Below are positions 27,627-36,105 of a DNA stretch of 64,000 bases, piece after piece. Both the position numbers and the translations under genes were made by a program. Source of the stretch: Gammaproteobacteria bacterium. Lineage in GTDB: Bacteria > Pseudomonadota > Gammaproteobacteria > DSM-16500. Location of the stretch: NCBI GenBank assembly GCA_013287085.1, contig JABDEM010000001.1, forward strand, positions 37,073 to 101,072, read 5' to 3'. How positions within the stretch are numbered: position 1 is the stretch's first letter; each line of letters starts with the position of its first letter. The notes under the pieces were generated by a model. That model ran no database searches. It saw nothing but the letters and a program-made list of their open reading frames with translations, and was not told where the DNA came from.

Positions 27627-28595
27627 TTAGGCAGGCTCAGTCATTTTAGATTCAATATGGGATTTCCACCATTGAATAGTCCTTACGATACCTTGTTCTA
27701 AATTTATTTTTCTCTCCCAACCTAATTCTTTTTTGGCTAGTGAACAATCTAAATAAAGACTGGTTTTAATGGTAGGTTGTGTTAAATCATGTTCTATTTT
27801 TAAAGATTTCCCTGAGGCTGCAACTATCTTATGGACTAAATCTTTAATGCTAATCGCTTCTCCATAACCGCAGTTATATAAACTATATTTAGCGGGCTGA
27901 TTTGCTAGGGCTAATTCTACAAAGTTAACTAGATCATCGATGTATAATAAATCACGTTCTTCATCACCTGTACCCCAAACAGTGATTTTATCTTTAGCAG
28001 TCATGACCTTGGTAATAGTGGCGCCAAATACATGGCTGCGTTCTAAATCAAATTTATCGTGGGAGCCATAAATATTAGAGTGTCTGATCGCAGTAAATTT
28101 AGTCTCCCCAATGCCTGCATAGAACTCACACATTTTTTCAGTATAAAGTTTAGTATTGCCTACACCAAAATAACGTGGGTGCAGGGGTTTATTCGCATTA
28201 AAATCAGTTTCTTTTAAAGCTTTATCGCTGGATTGGTACATTACGGTGCAACTAAAGAAAATGACGTGTTTAACTTTGTGTTCGAACGCCGCGCGAAAAA
28301 GATAAGAATTCATCACAGCATTATCAGTCACATGAATAAAAGGTCTCGTCACAATATCTTTTGAGCCTGAAGTAGTTGCCGCTGCTTGAATAATAATATC
28401 AATCCCTTGGATGACGCGCTCAATGTCTTCTGGTTTTCTTAGATCTGCTTGATGCCAGTGAACATTCGGACAATGATATTCAGGACGATTAAATCTAACC
28501 GCATGAATTTCGAAATCATCACGTTTTGCTAATTGCTCTACCATGTTGCGACCTATAAAACCTGTCGCTCCACAAATTAAAACTTTTTTCTTCAT
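27627..28595 (-). CDS. NAD-dependent sugar epimerase/dehydratase-like protein with Val at the Tyr site
   Basis: A 322-aa extended SDR: ICGATGFIGRNM (cofactor loop about 7-18), IIQAAATTSGSKD, VIFFSCTVMYQSS, IRHSNIYGSHDKFDL, VWGTGDEERDLLYIDDLV and YNCGYGEAISI follow the GDP-fucose synthase/UDP-sugar epimerase pattern. In the Y-x-x-x-K site the sequence reads V-G-N-T-K: Lys149 is kept, position 145 is Val, and Cys116-Thr117 follow Ser115. It is the second such variant in this window. The start overlaps the DegT stop (ATGA). It may be the reductase or epimerase that finishes the 3-deoxy sugar; unproven. Confidence 0.82.
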   Translation of the reverse strand: MKKKVLICGATGFIGRNMVEQLAKRDDFEIHAVRFNRPEYHCPNVHWHQADLRKPEDIERVIQGIDIIIQAAATTSGSKDIVTRPFIHVTDNAVMNSYLFRAAFEHKVKHVIFFSCTVMYQSSDKALKETDFNANKPLHPRYFGVGNTKLYTEKMCEFYAGIGETKFTAIRHSNIYGSHDKFDLERSHVFGATITKVMTAKDKITVWGTGDEERDLLYIDDLVNFVELALANQPAKYSLYNCGYGEAISIKDLVHKIVAASGKSLKIEHDLTQPTIKTSLYLDCSLAKKELGWERKINLEQGIVRTIQWWKSHIESKMTEPA

Positions 28596-29905
28596 GCGGT
28601 TGCTGCCTTAGTTGTTTTTTGGCCTTTAATTTTTTCATTCATAAACAAATCAATTACATGAACAATGTATTCACAACTGCTTTCGCTGACATCATGATGA
28701 CAGGGGAGCGCAAAACCACTATTCATCACAGTATCTGCATTTAATAATTCATCGGCATTGCGATGTTTATACATTTCTAAGGCCGGATGTCTTGCCATAT
28801 TGCCCGCAATAATGGGTCTGGTTTCAATCCCATGCCGTTGTATAAAAGCAGTTATTTCTTTTACGGTGAATGGCGCTTCGGGTTTTAAAATAAATGAAAA
28901 GCCAAACCAGACATTTTTGCCTTTAGGTGTTTCTTTTTGGAAACGGAAAAAATCTTGGTATTTAGCTAAACGACTTAAGAAATAGGAAGCCGCTTTACGG
29001 CGATTATCAATAAGAGCATCTAATTTAGGTAATTGTTTTTCACCCATCGCTGCCTGAACTTCAGTAGGGCGTAAATTGTAACCTAAATTAATAAAAATAA
29101 ATCTTGGATCTATGTGGGGGTATTTCTCAACGTACTTTTGATGTTCATCGGCTTCACGTGACCAACCATGCGCGCGTAAAATACGAAGAGTTTCTGTTAA
29201 TTCAAAATTATTGGTAACAGTGATACCGCCTTCTAGAGTGGTGATGTGATGAGAGAAGAAAAAACTAAAATTTCCTACATCACCAAAACTCCCTACGGGT
29301 TTGCCATCGTATTGGGAACCCATGGCTTCGCAGCAATCTTCAATTACAAATAAATTATGTTTTTTAGCAAGCGCCATAATGTCATGCATTAAACAAGGAT
29401 TGCCATAGACGTGAACTAATTTAATAGCACGAGTTTTTGGCGTAATCGCTTGTTCTAATTTATTTAAATCCATATTTAAAGAATCTAAATCGCAATCTAC
29501 AAAAACAGGAATTAAATTATATTGAATTAAAGGCCATACAGTTGTGGACCAAGATAATGCTGGAACTAATACTTCATCGCCTGGTTTTAAATAATTAGGG
29601 GTTACCGGGTTTGCTAAAGCGGCTACTGCTAATAAATTTGCAGAAGAGCCTGAGTTCGACATCACCCCATATTTAGTATGATTGTAAGTTGCATATTGTT
29701 TTTCAAAGGCTTTGACTTTTTTACCCATAGTGACATAAGTTGATAACATAGTATCGACCGCTGCAAAGATTTCATCACTCCCAAAAGTAGGTTCATGCAA
29801 ATGCACGGTGGGTTTGTCGGATTTAAACGAAAAATCAAAATAAGTATCGCAATATTCTTTAATATTGTCTTTAATGTTTTTTAATAACTGTTCTTTCTTA
29901 TCCAT
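28592..29905 (-). CDS. DegT-family sugar 3-dehydratase with His in place of the PLP lysine (ColD/RfbH-like)
   Basis: A 437-aa PLP-fold enzyme. In the active-site stretch FSFFFSHHITTLEGG the PLP-binding Lys of aminotransferases is replaced by His219, the mark of sugar 3-dehydratases (ColD of colitose and E1/RfbH of 3,6-dideoxyhexose synthesis). PALSWSTTVWP, VIEDCCEAMGSQYDG and ILRAHGWSRE are family-typical. The four-Cys [2Fe-2S] cluster of E1 is not visible after the HGW segment, so the ferredoxin-coupled E1 mechanism is unlikely and a ColD-like reaction is favoured. It lies between a GHMP kinase and an epimerase, so a 3-deoxy sugar is expected in the glycan. Start ATG 29905 has GAGGA upstream. 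Confidence 0.85.
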   Translation of the reverse strand: MDKKEQLLKNIKDNIKEYCDTYFDFSFKSDKPTVHLHEPTFGSDEIFAAVDTMLSTYVTMGKKVKAFEKQYATYNHTKYGVMSNSGSSANLLAVAALANPVTPNYLKPGDEVLVPALSWSTTVWPLIQYNLIPVFVDCDLDSLNMDLNKLEQAITPKTRAIKLVHVYGNPCLMHDIMALAKKHNLFVIEDCCEAMGSQYDGKPVGSFGDVGNFSFFFSHHITTLEGGITVTNNFELTETLRILRAHGWSREADEHQKYVEKYPHIDPRFIFINLGYNLRPTEVQAAMGEKQLPKLDALIDNRRKAASYFLSRLAKYQDFFRFQKETPKGKNVWFGFSFILKPEAPFTVKEITAFIQRHGIETRPIIAGNMARHPALEMYKHRNADELLNADTVMNSGFALPCHHDVSESSCEYIVHVIDLFMNEKIKGQKTTKAATA

Positions 29906-30983
29906 GGGTTTCCTCTTCTACTCTCAGTAATCGATTTAAGCGCTCACGTTCTTGTAAATGTCTATAATCTCGTCTAGTCATGGAGCTCATGCTATAACGT
30001 AAATTATCATAAAAGATAATTTGTGAACCGCTAGACTCAAAATTAAAAGGCACCAGCAATAATTCTTTTAAAGCTTCACAAACTTGCAGTTTCTTTTCCG
30101 GTTCTACAAAAAATAACATGAATCCACCGCCACCTGCACCTAATAATTTTCCGCCTAAAGCGCCGGCTTTGCGTGCTCTTTCATAAATATCATCAATAAA
30201 AGTAGGGGAAATATTGGCGCTAATTTGACGTTTTAACATCCAGGTTTCATGTAGTAAGCGGCCAAAATCATTAATATCTTTGTTTTCGCATAAAATTTTT
30301 ATTGCCTCATCGACTAATTGTCTTATCCCGTGTAATTCTAGTTTTTTATTCGGAATAGATTTCATTTTTTCGCCAGCAATATCTGATGCGGTGCGTGACA
30401 CACCCGTAAAAAATAATAATAAATGATCTTGCAATGTTTGCGATCGATTAGGTGGAAGTATTAAAGGGCTTACTTCAAAATCGCCATCGGGGCGAATAAC
30501 AATTTTGTTTAAACCGCCGTAAGCTGTTTCAATTTGATCTTGCACGCCTACGTTTTCTTTCAAAATATCTCGTTCAATATGGATAGCTTCGCAAGCGAGT
30601 TCCCGTTTGCTAGAAATATTCCCGCGTAGAGCATACATTGCATGCAATAAGCCAACGGTGAAAGCAGAACTGGATCCTAAACCTGATCGTGCAGGTAAAT
30701 CACCTTGATGATGAATTTCAACGCCTTCTTTAATATCTAAATATTCAAAGATAGCCCGGACCGCTGGATGTTGGATATCAGAATGTTCCATGATTTCTTC
30801 AACTTTTGACCAAACGATGCGAGATTTATGTTTAAAGAAAGGGGCTAAAATACGGCAATGTAGATAACAATAATGATTAATAGTTGTGCTCAGAACCGCA
30901 GCTCCATGTTCTTGATACCAAGTATGGTAATCCGTTCCCCCACCAAAAAAAGAAATTCGGTATGGTGTCCTAGTTATAATCAT
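29898..30983 (-). CDS. GHMP-family sugar kinase (HddA-like)
   Basis: A 361-aa kinase of the galacto/homoserine/mevalonate/phosphomevalonate fold. Motif 1 ITRTPYRISFFGGGTDY, ATP-loop motif 2 PARSGLGSSSAFTVG (about 97-111), EENVGVQDQ-like KENVGVQDQIETAYGG, and motif 3 GGKLLGAGGGGFMLFF are present. The closest pattern known to me is D-glycero-D-manno-heptose-7-phosphate 1-kinase and related sugar kinases. A paired nucleotidyltransferase is not in the window, so assignment to heptose is uncertain. It overlaps the ABC ATPase stop by 14 bases and the DegT start by 8 bases, all in one operon. Confidence 0.8.
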   Translation of the reverse strand: MIITRTPYRISFFGGGTDYHTWYQEHGAAVLSTTINHYCYLHCRILAPFFKHKSRIVWSKVEEIMEHSDIQHPAVRAIFEYLDIKEGVEIHHQGDLPARSGLGSSSAFTVGLLHAMYALRGNISSKRELACEAIHIERDILKENVGVQDQIETAYGGLNKIVIRPDGDFEVSPLILPPNRSQTLQDHLLLFFTGVSRTASDIAGEKMKSIPNKKLELHGIRQLVDEAIKILCENKDINDFGRLLHETWMLKRQISANISPTFIDDIYERARKAGALGGKLLGAGGGGFMLFFVEPEKKLQVCEALKELLLVPFNFESSGSQIIFYDNLRYSMSSMTRRDYRHLQERERLNRLLRVEEETHG

Positions 30984-31734
30984 GTTTCGTCCCTGTTTGA
31001 TAATATATTTTAAAGGCTTCCTCTACTGAACCAAAATAAATGATTTGGCCACCGTTCATTAATAAACCTTTATTACAAAAATCCTGAATGATTCCATCTG
31101 AGTGATTAGCCATTACGACAATACTTGATTGTTCGAGCAACGATACCATTTTTTTCTGGGCTGTTTGCACAAAATCGGCATCTCCAGCAGCAAACACTTC
31201 GTCAATTAAAAGAATGTCTGGACTAATACAGGCTGAAACAGCAAAAGCTAGCCGCACCATCATGCCAGAAGAATAGGTTCGAACTGGCATCGCAAGATAG
31301 TCACCGAGGCCTGTTAAAGAAACAATCTCTTGAATTTTTTGTCTAATTTGTTTAGGGCTTAATCCTAATAAAGTGCCCCGAATGGTAATGTTTTCATAAC
31401 CCGTGAATTCTGCTTCCATCCCTTGCATGATGTCTAGCATGGCTGAGACACTACCTTGGATATTAATATCGCCTTTAGTCGGCTCATAAATACCAGCAAG
31501 TAGACGTAATAAAGTGCTTTTTCCTGCCCCATTATGGCCAATGACGCCCACACGATCGCCATGCGTTAAAGTGAGGTTAATATTGTTTAATGCCGAAACG
31601 ACGATATGTTGTTTTGCATCGGCTGAAATCGCCCCGCCGGTTGCAAGGCGAATAAATTGTTTTTTGAAGGAGCGAGTGCTTACATTATAAATAGGAAATT
31701 CTACATGGGCTCCGCGGATATCAATTCTTGCCAT
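30970..31734 (-). CDS. ABC transporter ATP-binding protein for polysaccharide export (Wzt/KpsT-like)
   Basis: A 254-aa cytoplasmic ATPase that would power export of the lipid-linked glycan with the membrane protein encoded directly upstream. Walker A GHNGAGKST (66-74), the signature YSSGM (154-158), Walker B ILLIDEV (174-180) and the switch His in MANHSDG are readable. The N-terminal strand VEFPIYNVSTRSFKK is typical of the Wzt/TagH/KpsT branch. There is no C-terminal carbohydrate-recognition domain as in long Wzt proteins, so chain selection would differ. Start at 31734 with AAGGGAG upstream; a longer frame into the permease gene is unlikely. Confidence 0.9.
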   Translation of the reverse strand: MARIDIRGAHVEFPIYNVSTRSFKKQFIRLATGGAISADAKQHIVVSALNNINLTLTHGDRVGVIGHNGAGKSTLLRLLAGIYEPTKGDINIQGSVSAMLDIMQGMEAEFTGYENITIRGTLLGLSPKQIRQKIQEIVSLTGLGDYLAMPVRTYSSGMMVRLAFAVSACISPDILLIDEVFAAGDADFVQTAQKKMVSLLEQSSIVVMANHSDGIIQDFCNKGLLMNGGQIIYFGSVEEAFKIYYQTGTKHDYN

Positions 31735-31747
31735 TGCAATAACTCCC

Positions 31748-32617
31748 TTATAACCAATATACGATTTTTGAGCGATATTTACTAAACATAACAAAACTGA
31801 TGATGCACCCAAAAATAGTGACAAGAGCTGTTATGAGTAAAGTTAAATTAGAAATTGTCGCTCCAAGCAAGGGGGATCGGATTGTGTCCACGAGCGCATA
31901 AAAAGGATTTAACAAAAAATAGAATCGAATATTTGCCGGTAAAATGACAGGGTCCCACATTACAGGAGTGAGAAAAAATATAATTTGCACTAAGCTTTTG
32001 ACCATTTGTGTAATATCACGAAAACGCGCGCAAATGAGCGCAATGATACAACCCCACGTGAAGGTATTGATATACATAATTAAAAGGCTTGGAAATAGCA
32101 TAAGGGAGTGTAAATTAAGTTTAGCATTTTTATGAAAAATAATTATGATGGGGACTATGACTAAAATATTATGAAAAAAAACAATAATATTTCGAATCGC
32201 AATTCTGTGTATGTATAAACTATAGGGTAACTTAATTTGTTTAATAGAGCCGGTTGCAGTGGTAAACCCTTCAGTTACTTCTATCAACGCCGTAGAAATC
32301 AGAGACCAACTTAGCATCCCAGCGACCAGAAAAGGGAAATAAACTTGGAGATCTGTGTGAAACAAGTGACTGTATAAATAACCCATGGAATAAACCGTAA
32401 TCGCCATACTAAGCGTAATCCAAAAAGGACCAATGATCGATCGACGGTAACGCAATTTAATATCTTGATAAGCCAGCATCAGCCATGCGCGCCACGCTTT
32501 TAGTCCATTTTTTAAATCTGCTAAAGCGAGTTTGGTTTGATTTTGTTTTGGGAAAATAACAGCCTCATCTGCAATTGCAGAAGTAGGATTAATCGAAAGC
32601 AAGGATTCTATAGTCAT
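31748..32617 (-). CDS. ABC-2 type polysaccharide export permease (Wzm-like)
   Basis: A 289-aa inner-membrane protein with six or so transmembrane segments. Hallmarks: DIKLRYRRSIIGPFWITLSM near residue 60 and the C-terminal LNPFYALVDTIRSPLLG, both typical of Wzm/TagG/KpsM permeases. With the ATPase 13 bases downstream it should move the polyprenyl-linked polysaccharide across the inner membrane. It heads the six-gene minus operon and is divergent from the aldolase gene across 114 bases. Confidence 0.9.
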   Translation of the reverse strand: MTIESLLSINPTSAIADEAVIFPKQNQTKLALADLKNGLKAWRAWLMLAYQDIKLRYRRSIIGPFWITLSMAITVYSMGYLYSHLFHTDLQVYFPFLVAGMLSWSLISTALIEVTEGFTTATGSIKQIKLPYSLYIHRIAIRNIIVFFHNILVIVPIIIIFHKNAKLNLHSLMLFPSLLIMYINTFTWGCIIALICARFRDITQMVKSLVQIIFFLTPVMWDPVILPANIRFYFLLNPFYALVDTIRSPLLGATISNLTLLITALVTIFGCIISFVMFSKYRSKIVYWL

Positions 32618-32697
32618 AGATTAATAATTACGCTATTTAAGGGTGTGAAAGCCGAAAATCTTACCACGCAATGCCTCTAGAAACAATGCAACTAAGG

Positions 32698-32706
32698 TGT
32701 GATAAT
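32698..32706 (+). promoter_or_regulatory. Extended -10 promoter element before the aldolase gene
   Basis: TG-T-GATAAT, an extended -10 with five of six consensus bases, lies 25 bases before the ATG at 32732. No good -35 is visible at the expected distance, which extended -10 promoters tolerate. An AGAGGTGAG ribosome site follows. Confidence 0.45.
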
Positions 32707-32731
32707 GTGCGCAATCTTAAAGAGGTGAGCA

Positions 32732-33574
32732 ATGAACAGTCTTGAACAAAAAATGATTAGTCTATTAAAAGAATTAAAATCTCACCACCATGTAACCGCT
32801 GTTCGCGCAGAATTTGAAGAAGAGGGTGCCCGTATAGAAGAAGTGATGCGCTTAAAAGACATCGCAGTCCATGCAGGTCTTGATTTCCATTTAAAAATAG
32901 GAGGTTGTGCTGCCATCAAAGATATGTTGGATTCAATCAATTTAGGTGTGCAAAAAATTATCGTCCCGATGATTGAAACGCCGTATGCCATGCAAAAATT
33001 TGTCAAAACAGCGCGTAAAGTTTATTCAAAAGTATTAAATAATATCCAACTCTTGATTAATATTGAAACAATTGTAGGTTATAACTATTTTGATGAAATG
33101 TTAGATCTGCCTGAAATTGAATCAATTGCAGGCGTTGTTATTGGCAGAGTGGATTTAGTCGGCTCTTTAGGTTTGGGGCGCGATCAGGTAAATAGTCAGA
33201 AAATTTTAGAAATGTCTTTAGCGATTGCCGCTAAATCTAAAGCAAAAAACTTATCCGTCATCGTAGGCGGTGGCGTAAGCGCTGATTCGATGGGGTTTTT
33301 TAAATCTTTTCCACTAAATCATTTAGATCATTATGAAACAAGAAAATTAGCATTTGATTGTCCGGGGGCTTTAAATAATTCTGAAGAAGCTTTTATCAAA
33401 GCAGTGGAATTTGAGTTGATGTGGTTACAAAACAAACGAGATTATTATGGCGCCATTGCTAAAGAAGATCAGGAACGCTTACAGCTTATGACAAACCGTT
33501 TAAATTCTTCTCTGAATCGTTCCGGCGAAAACCAGGAAGCATTTTCCACGCAATGTTCTACTGAAAAAATGTGA
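32732..33574 (+). CDS. HpcH/HpaI aldolase/citrate-lyase family protein
   Basis: A 280-aa TIM-barrel protein related to HpcH/HpaI 2-keto-acid aldolases and citrate lyase beta chain. Metal-ligand Glu112 (INIETIVGY) and Asp141 (GRVDLVGSLG) with VPMIETPYAM and VIVGGGVSADSM are visible. Such enzymes cleave or join 2-keto acids and an aldehyde. Family members turn up in glycan loci, perhaps making a keto-acid-derived sugar or side group. The tail after about residue 245 runs 106 bases into the convergent glycosyltransferase gene and is probably not part of the conserved fold. Alternative: a pure metabolic aldolase unrelated to the glycan. Confidence 0.75.
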   Translation: MNSLEQKMISLLKELKSHHHVTAVRAEFEEEGARIEEVMRLKDIAVHAGLDFHLKIGGCAAIKDMLDSINLGVQKIIVPMIETPYAMQKFVKTARKVYSKVLNNIQLLINIETIVGYNYFDEMLDLPEIESIAGVVIGRVDLVGSLGLGRDQVNSQKILEMSLAIAAKSKAKNLSVIVGGGVSADSMGFFKSFPLNHLDHYETRKLAFDCPGALNNSEEAFIKAVEFELMWLQNKRDYYGAIAKEDQERLQLMTNRLNSSLNRSGENQEAFSTQCSTEKM

Positions 33575-34584
33575 TTTTCAAATTCTTTCACCGCATTACA
33601 AATGGCTGTTGGCGTTTGTTCTTTGAAAAAGACCCCAGTTGGTTTTTCATGATCTGACCCACGCACAGTTTCCAAAGCGCCCCCTTTACCAAAAGCAATA
33701 ACCGGCGTGCCACACGCTTGGGATTCCAATGGGATTAAACCAAAATCTTCTTCTGCTGCAAATACGAATGCTTTTGCCCGTTGCATAAAATCTATTAAAA
33801 CAGGAGTAGTCTGATAACCTAAAATTTCAATATTAGCGGCGCCTTTGGCTTTTGTTTTAATCTTTTGCATCTCAGGGCCATTACCAATGACGACTAATTT
33901 CTTATCCGGCATCTTTGTAAAACTTTCTACAATTAAATCAATTTTCTTATAAGGGACTAAGCGGGATGCGGTTAAATAAAAATCTTCCTTCACATTTCCT
34001 GGCTTGAATTGGCTAAGATCAATGGCGCCATAAATCACTTTTGCTTCTCTTCTATAAGTTTTCCAAATGCGATCGGCAATAAATTTTGAATTCGCCAGAA
34101 AATGATCGACGCCCGCTGCTGTGCGTTGGTCCCACATGCGCATTTTATGCAAAATACGTTTGGCAAAAAACCCTTTAATCCCTTTATCCATTCCCGTGTC
34201 TTTTAAGTATTGATGCTGTAAATCCCAGGCGTAACGCATAGGGGAGTGGACATAGCTAATATGAGTCTGATTAGGACCCGTAATAACCCCTTTGGCGACT
34301 GCATGGGAGCTTGAAATCACAAGATCATAGGCGGATAAATCAAGCTGCTCTATGGCCAAAGGCATCCAGGGTAAATAGGCTTTATAAAGTTTTTTAGCGA
34401 AGGGGAATTTCTGGATATAAGTGGTTTTTACAGGCTTATTTAATAAAAAAGCTCTATCTTTAGCTGGTAAAAAATCGATCACCGCATAGAGATCAGCTTC
34501 CGGATAGCATTGAATTAATTCACCTAAAAACCTCTCGGCCCCGGCATAAGTCACTAACCAGTCACAGACTATCGCAATTTTCAT
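33469..34584 (-). CDS. GT4-family glycosyltransferase (WbaZ-like)
   Basis: A 371-aa GT-B glycosyltransferase. The N-terminus KIAIVCDWLVTYAGAERFL, SYVHSPMRYAWDLQHQYL, the donor-binding ASRLVPYKKIDLIVESF and FGLIPLESQACGTPVIAFGKGG (the E-x7-E region) are classic for GT4 proteins like the O-antigen mannosyltransferase WbaZ; the actual sugar is unknown. The ending FSPERFREEFKRFV is a usual family ending, so the 106-base overlap with the convergent aldolase is owed to the aldolase tail. It is divergent from the WcaJ-like gene. Confidence 0.9.
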   Translation of the reverse strand: MKIAIVCDWLVTYAGAERFLGELIQCYPEADLYAVIDFLPAKDRAFLLNKPVKTTYIQKFPFAKKLYKAYLPWMPLAIEQLDLSAYDLVISSSHAVAKGVITGPNQTHISYVHSPMRYAWDLQHQYLKDTGMDKGIKGFFAKRILHKMRMWDQRTAAGVDHFLANSKFIADRIWKTYRREAKVIYGAIDLSQFKPGNVKEDFYLTASRLVPYKKIDLIVESFTKMPDKKLVVIGNGPEMQKIKTKAKGAANIEILGYQTTPVLIDFMQRAKAFVFAAEEDFGLIPLESQACGTPVIAFGKGGALETVRGSDHEKPTGVFFKEQTPTAICNAVKEFENHIFSVEHCVENASWFSPERFREEFKRFVISCKRS

Positions 34585-34645
34585 ATTTGTTAAAAGTCGT
34601 AAAGTTCAATAGAATAGGCGGAATCATATCATAAGAAACCCAAAA

Positions 34646-36010
34646 ATGCTGCCTCGTGGACTATTAAAAGAACACTCCCAAGTACTCGCTATTTTACTGC
34701 GCGGTTTAGATGCGTTTGCTGTGGTAATGGCAGGGTGGTTGGCGTATTTTTTCCGCTTTAGTACCCCATTTTTAACCAAACATTATGCCCTAGCTTTAAT
34801 TATTTCAGCATTTTTAACTTTTTTTGTTTTTCAATTTTTCCAAATTTATCAATCCATACGCGTACAAAGTATTTTTCATCACATTAGTCGTTTGCTTCAG
34901 GCTTTATTTTTATTACTCATGATGTTGGCCGGATTAGCGTTTATGACTAAAACCGGTGAAAATTATTCGCGAATTTGGTTTTTTTACTGGGCAGGTTTTT
35001 CTTTTTTATTCTTGATGGCTTTTCGTGGCTGTTTATTAGTATTTTTACGGTTTATGCGCTCGCGCGGTTGGAATGAACGGCGCGTGGTTTTAATTACTAA
35101 AGGTGAATTAGGCCAGAAATTATTAGCGTCCGTTCATCAAGTCTTATGGACTGGTTTTCGAATTGTTGCGATATTAGATGACCAACAAAATATAAGTGAT
35201 TATCTCGAAAAATCTAAAGAAACCATTGATGAAATTTGGTTAGCTTTGCCGTTAAATGCCGAAAATCGCGTGCAAGCGATTTTGCATGATTTAAGACATC
35301 ATACGGTTGCAACAAGATTAGTCTTAGATGTCTTTGGTTTAGATTTATCTAAGTTTTCGATTACCGATTTAGCAGGGTTTCCTACATTAAATTTAAATTC
35401 TTCACCCATGGTCGGTATCAATCGTTTGACTAAAGCTTTTGAAGATAGACTCATTGCTGCATTTATTTTGTTATTTATTAGTCCGCTATTTTTATTGATT
35501 GCGCTCGGTGTGAAATTAACTTCAAAAGGCCCTATCTTATTTAAACAATTAAGACACGGTTGGGATGGAAAAATTATAAAAGTCTATAAATTCAGAACTA
35601 TGTTTCAACACAACGAAGCAGAGGGAAAAGTTTCACAAGCGACTCAAGATGATAAAAGAGTTACACCTTTCGGAAAATTTTTACGTAAAACCAGTTTAGA
35701 TGAATTGCCGCAATTTTATAATGTCTTACAAGGACGTATGTCTATTGTGGGTCCAAGACCGCATGCTGTCGCACATAATGAATTTTATAAAGAATCTATA
35801 AAAGCCTATATGCAACGTCATAAGGTTAAGCCAGGCATTACAGGCTGGGCACAAATCAATGGCTTCCGCGGCGAAACCGATACGTTAGATAAAATGCAAA
35901 AACGTGTCGAGTATGACCTTTATTATATTGAAAACTGGTCCTTACTCTTTGATTTAAAGATTGTTTTTCTTACCTTTTTTAAAGGCTTTTTCAGCAAAAA
36001 CGCTTATTGA
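34646..36010 (+). CDS. Polyprenyl-phosphate sugar-1-phosphate transferase (WcaJ-like initiating transferase)
   Basis: A 454-aa inner-membrane protein that starts glycan synthesis by moving a hexose-1-phosphate from a nucleotide sugar to undecaprenyl phosphate. It has four to five N-terminal helices (about 15-135), a cytoplasmic nucleotide-binding-like middle, a further helix (about 265-295), and the catalytic PglC-type domain: GPILFKQLRHGWDGK, YKFRTM, SLDELPQFYNVLQGRMSIVG, GPRPHA, KPGITGWAQINGFRG. The full WcaJ/EPS-type architecture is present. It directly precedes the non-glycan block. Confidence 0.92.
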   Translation: MLPRGLLKEHSQVLAILLRGLDAFAVVMAGWLAYFFRFSTPFLTKHYALALIISAFLTFFVFQFFQIYQSIRVQSIFHHISRLLQALFLLLMMLAGLAFMTKTGENYSRIWFFYWAGFSFLFLMAFRGCLLVFLRFMRSRGWNERRVVLITKGELGQKLLASVHQVLWTGFRIVAILDDQQNISDYLEKSKETIDEIWLALPLNAENRVQAILHDLRHHTVATRLVLDVFGLDLSKFSITDLAGFPTLNLNSSPMVGINRLTKAFEDRLIAAFILLFISPLFLLIALGVKLTSKGPILFKQLRHGWDGKIIKVYKFRTMFQHNEAEGKVSQATQDDKRVTPFGKFLRKTSLDELPQFYNVLQGRMSIVGPRPHAVAHNEFYKESIKAYMQRHKVKPGITGWAQINGFRGETDTLDKMQKRVEYDLYYIENWSLLFDLKIVFLTFFKGFFSKNAY

Positions 36011-36105
36011 TTATCTTATTGAATCTATTAGATTTCCCCCTCCAGCAGAATTCCAAACCTCGTCTATACTACTTATATATCACTGTAATAGTGGAGGAAT
36101 AGCGT

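Noticed and set aside
28592..29905. Reading the DegT gene as an E1 (RfbH) iron-sulphur dehydratase
   Set aside because: The Lys-to-His change fits, but the Cys cluster that E1 needs is not visible in the matching segment, and no ferredoxin-type reductase gene is nearby.
29898..30983. Naming the GHMP kinase hddA outright
   Set aside because: The motifs fit the family, but the usual heptose isomerase, phosphatase and guanylyltransferase partners are absent from the window.
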